From Gammaproteobacteria bacterium (GTDB lineage: Bacteria > Pseudomonadota > Gammaproteobacteria > Pseudomonadales > Azotimanducaceae): a stretch of 8,428 nucleotides of DNA. Shown here piece by piece: positions 7,117 to 8,428 of this stretch. Under the pieces are notes generated by a model, which saw only the letters and a list, made by a program, of their open reading frames with translations, was not told where the DNA came from and ran no database searches. The number at the start of each line of letters is the position of its first letter. Position 1 is the stretch's first letter. Both the position numbers and the translations under genes were made by a program. Where the stretch lies: positions 1 through 8,428 of the forward strand of contig JABIVN010000608.1 of assembly GCA_018667205.1 (NCBI GenBank). Reading direction: 5' to 3'.

Positions 7117-7908
7117 GTGAAACACATTGTAGCCGTTGCTTCGGGTAAGGGGGGGGTCGGTAAATCTACCGTTTCAGTTAACCTTGCGGTGGCGCTGGCG
7201 GCCTCGGGTAAACGTGTGGGGTTACTTGACGCTGATATCTACGGTCCCAGTCAGGGCGCGCTGCTGGGCATACCAGAGGGCACTCGGCCTGATGTGAGCA
7301 ATGAGTTGCTGCAACCGTTGATGGCCCACGGTGTGGGATGTATGTCTATGGGATTCGTGACGTCCGAAAGAACGCCCGCGATATGGCGTGGACCCATGGC
7401 TAGCGGTGCCCTGCAGCAGCTGCTCACGCAGACCGACTGGGGTGAGTTGGATTTTCTGATAGTTGATATGCCGCCAGGTACTGGTGATATTCAGCTGACG
7501 CTGGCACAGAAAGTTCCACTGGCAGGCGCGGTAATAGTAACAACGCCGCAGGATATTGCTCTGCTGGATGCCCGTAAGGGTATTGAAATGTTTCGCAAGG
7601 TTGCTGTTCCGGTCATCGGCATTGTCGAGAACATGAGTGTCCATGTCTGCAGTAGTTGCGGTCACGAAGAAGCGATCTTTGGTCAGGGCGGCGGCAAGGC
7701 GGTCGCTGGTGACTACGAAACTGAACTGCTGGGACAGTTACCTCTGACGCTGCAACTCAGGGAACAATCAGACGCGGGAACGCCGATCGTGATTGCGGAC
7801 CCGGATGCTGCTACCAGCGTTACAATCCGCGCAGTTGCAGGGAAAGTACAAACCTTCGTTGCACAAAATGTCACCAAAGCGCCAGTAATAAACATCTTCA
7901 ACGACTAA
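7117..7908 (+). CDS. mrp: Mrp/ApbC-type P-loop ATPase, iron-sulfur cluster carrier, lacking the N-terminal domain
   Basis: This cytoplasmic P-loop ATPase carries or delivers Fe-S clusters. From GTG at 7117 it has 263 residues. Motifs are the deviant Walker A GKGGVGKST (10-18), DADIYGPSQG (38-47), the switch-II-like DMPPGTGDIQLTLAQ (117-131), TTPQDIALLDARKGIEMF and the cluster-binding CxxC Cys178/Cys181 (VCSSCGHEEAIFG). E. coli Mrp is about 369 residues, with an extra N-terminal MIP18/DUF59-like domain; here an in-frame TAA at 7072 rules that domain out. The in-frame codons between the stop and the GTG still encode the family linker ELPS just before VKHIVAVASGKGG, so translation may begin earlier, at ATC 7078 (276 residues, well placed after GGAG) or ATA 7093. 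It is divergent from metG and convergent with dcd. Confidence 0.93.
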   Translation: MKHIVAVASGKGGVGKSTVSVNLAVALAASGKRVGLLDADIYGPSQGALLGIPEGTRPDVSNELLQPLMAHGVGCMSMGFVTSERTPAIWRGPMASGALQQLLTQTDWGELDFLIVDMPPGTGDIQLTLAQKVPLAGAVIVTTPQDIALLDARKGIEMFRKVAVPVIGIVENMSVHVCSSCGHEEAIFGQGGGKAVAGDYETELLGQLPLTLQLREQSDAGTPIVIADPDAATSVTIRAVAGKVQTFVAQNVTKAPVINIFND

Positions 7909-7934
7909 TCATCCTGCGTGCCCTTGGCGATAGG

Positions 7935-7970
7935 GCTGCGGCAGCCGGTGCTGCGGCAGCCGGTGCTGCA
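7935..7970. repeat. GC-rich 15-bp tandem repeat between mrp and dcd
   Basis: Two exact 15-bp units GCTGCGGCAGCCGGT (7935-7949 and 7950-7964) are followed by a partial third (7965-7970, GCTGCA). Each unit holds the short palindrome GCTGC-G-GCAGC, so the run can fold into small hairpins or one longer stem. It lies in the 81-bp gap between convergent stops. No T run follows it on either strand, so it is not a standard intrinsic terminator, though it could hinder read-through from both sides. Confidence 0.7.
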
Positions 7971-7989
7971 GGGTAGTGGTTGAAGACAG

Positions 7990-8428
7990 CTAGGCTTTTG
8001 GCAGTGTCACCCCTGTCTGTCCCTGATACTTTCCGCCTCTATCGGCATAAGAAGTGCCGCACACTTCATCGGACTCAAAGAACAACATTTGGGCGACGCC
8101 TTCATTGGCGTAAATTTTTGCTGGAAGCGTTGTTGTGTTCGAAAATTCCAGGGTGACGTGTCCTTCCCACTCGGGTTCAAGGGGTGTGACATTCACAATG
8201 ATGCCACAGCGAGCATAGGTTGATTTTCCCAGGCAGATGGTCAAAACGCTGCGGGGTATTCGAAAATATTCGATAGTTCGAGCCAGCGCGAAAGAATTCG
8301 GCGGGATAATGCAGGTATCACTTTTGATATCGACAAAACTGTTTTCGTCGAATGCCTTCGGGTCCACGGTGGCAGAGTGAATGTTGGTGAAGACCTTGAA
8401 TTCATCTGAGCACCTGACATCGTAGCCA
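7990..8428 (-). CDS. dcd: dCTP deaminase, 5'-truncated by the window edge
   Basis: The enzyme deaminates dCTP to dUTP, feeding dUMP and thymidylate synthesis. The frame is open from the right edge to TAG at 7992-7990 and shows 145 residues, about three quarters of the roughly 188-residue form I recall from Pseudomonas. The first visible residues, [13 protein letters not shown], are conserved. Then come the [20 protein letters not shown] stretch, the [10 protein letters not shown] motif with the Ser and Arg of the active site, and [20 protein letters not shown] with the catalytic Glu expected in [11 protein letters not shown] or its neighbourhood. The end is [19 protein letters not shown] at 8367 lies in the middle of the conserved ATVDPK stretch and is an internal valine, not the start. 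It is convergent with mrp. Confidence 0.95.
   Translation of the reverse strand, partial: GYDVRCSDEFKVFTNIHSATVDPKAFDENSFVDIKSDTCIIPPNSFALARTIEYFRIPRSVLTICLGKSTYARCGIIVNVTPLEPEWEGHVTLEFSNTTTLPAKIYANEGVAQMLFFESDEVCGTSYADRGGKYQGQTGVTLPKA

Noticed and set aside
8007..8367. GTG at 8367 as the dcd start giving a 125-residue protein
   Set aside because: The frame stays open upstream with conserved dCTP deaminase residues (GYDVRC, DEFKVF), so the GTG is an internal Val codon and the gene is cut by the window edge.

Overview
The window looks like a chromosomal segment of a gammaproteobacterium, probably a Pseudomonas-like or marine relative. The reasons are the gene content (Rnf/Rsx operon ending in nth, with metG, mrp and dcd beside it), the close match of the partial dCTP deaminase to the form I recall from Pseudomonas, and housekeeping proteins that resemble E. 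coli and Pseudomonas orthologues. No transposase, phage gene, tRNA, rRNA or CRISPR array is visible.

Layout from left to right: the 3' end of argG (+); a short convergent intergenic stretch with three 20-bp tandem repeats; then, all on the minus strand and in transcription order from right to left, metG, a 135-bp gap with a 24-bp palindrome, rsxA, an rsxB-rsxC fusion, rsxD, rsxG, rsxE and nth; then, divergent from metG, mrp (+); a GC-rich 15-bp tandem repeat; and a 5'-truncated dcd (-) running off the right edge.

The rsx block is the point of interest. Six genes are joined by 4-bp stop/start overlaps, so it reads as one translationally coupled operon for a membrane electron-transfer complex plus endonuclease III. 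There is no full rsxC. Instead a 299-residue protein carries a complete RsxB (membrane anchor, Fe-S domain and two ferredoxin clusters) followed in frame by only the C-terminal two-cluster ferredoxin domain and tail of RsxC. The RsxC FMN/NADH-binding and SLBB part is absent. All other expected cofactor sites of the complex remain: flavinylation threonines in RsxD and RsxG, and paired membrane cysteines in RsxA and RsxE. The locus therefore appears to encode an Rnf-like complex with a rebuilt or missing NADH input module.

Secondary points are an Mrp/ApbC ATPase that lacks the usual N-terminal domain and has an awkward start site, TTG starts for rsxA and rsxD, and several small repeats and dyads in or near the intergenic regions.
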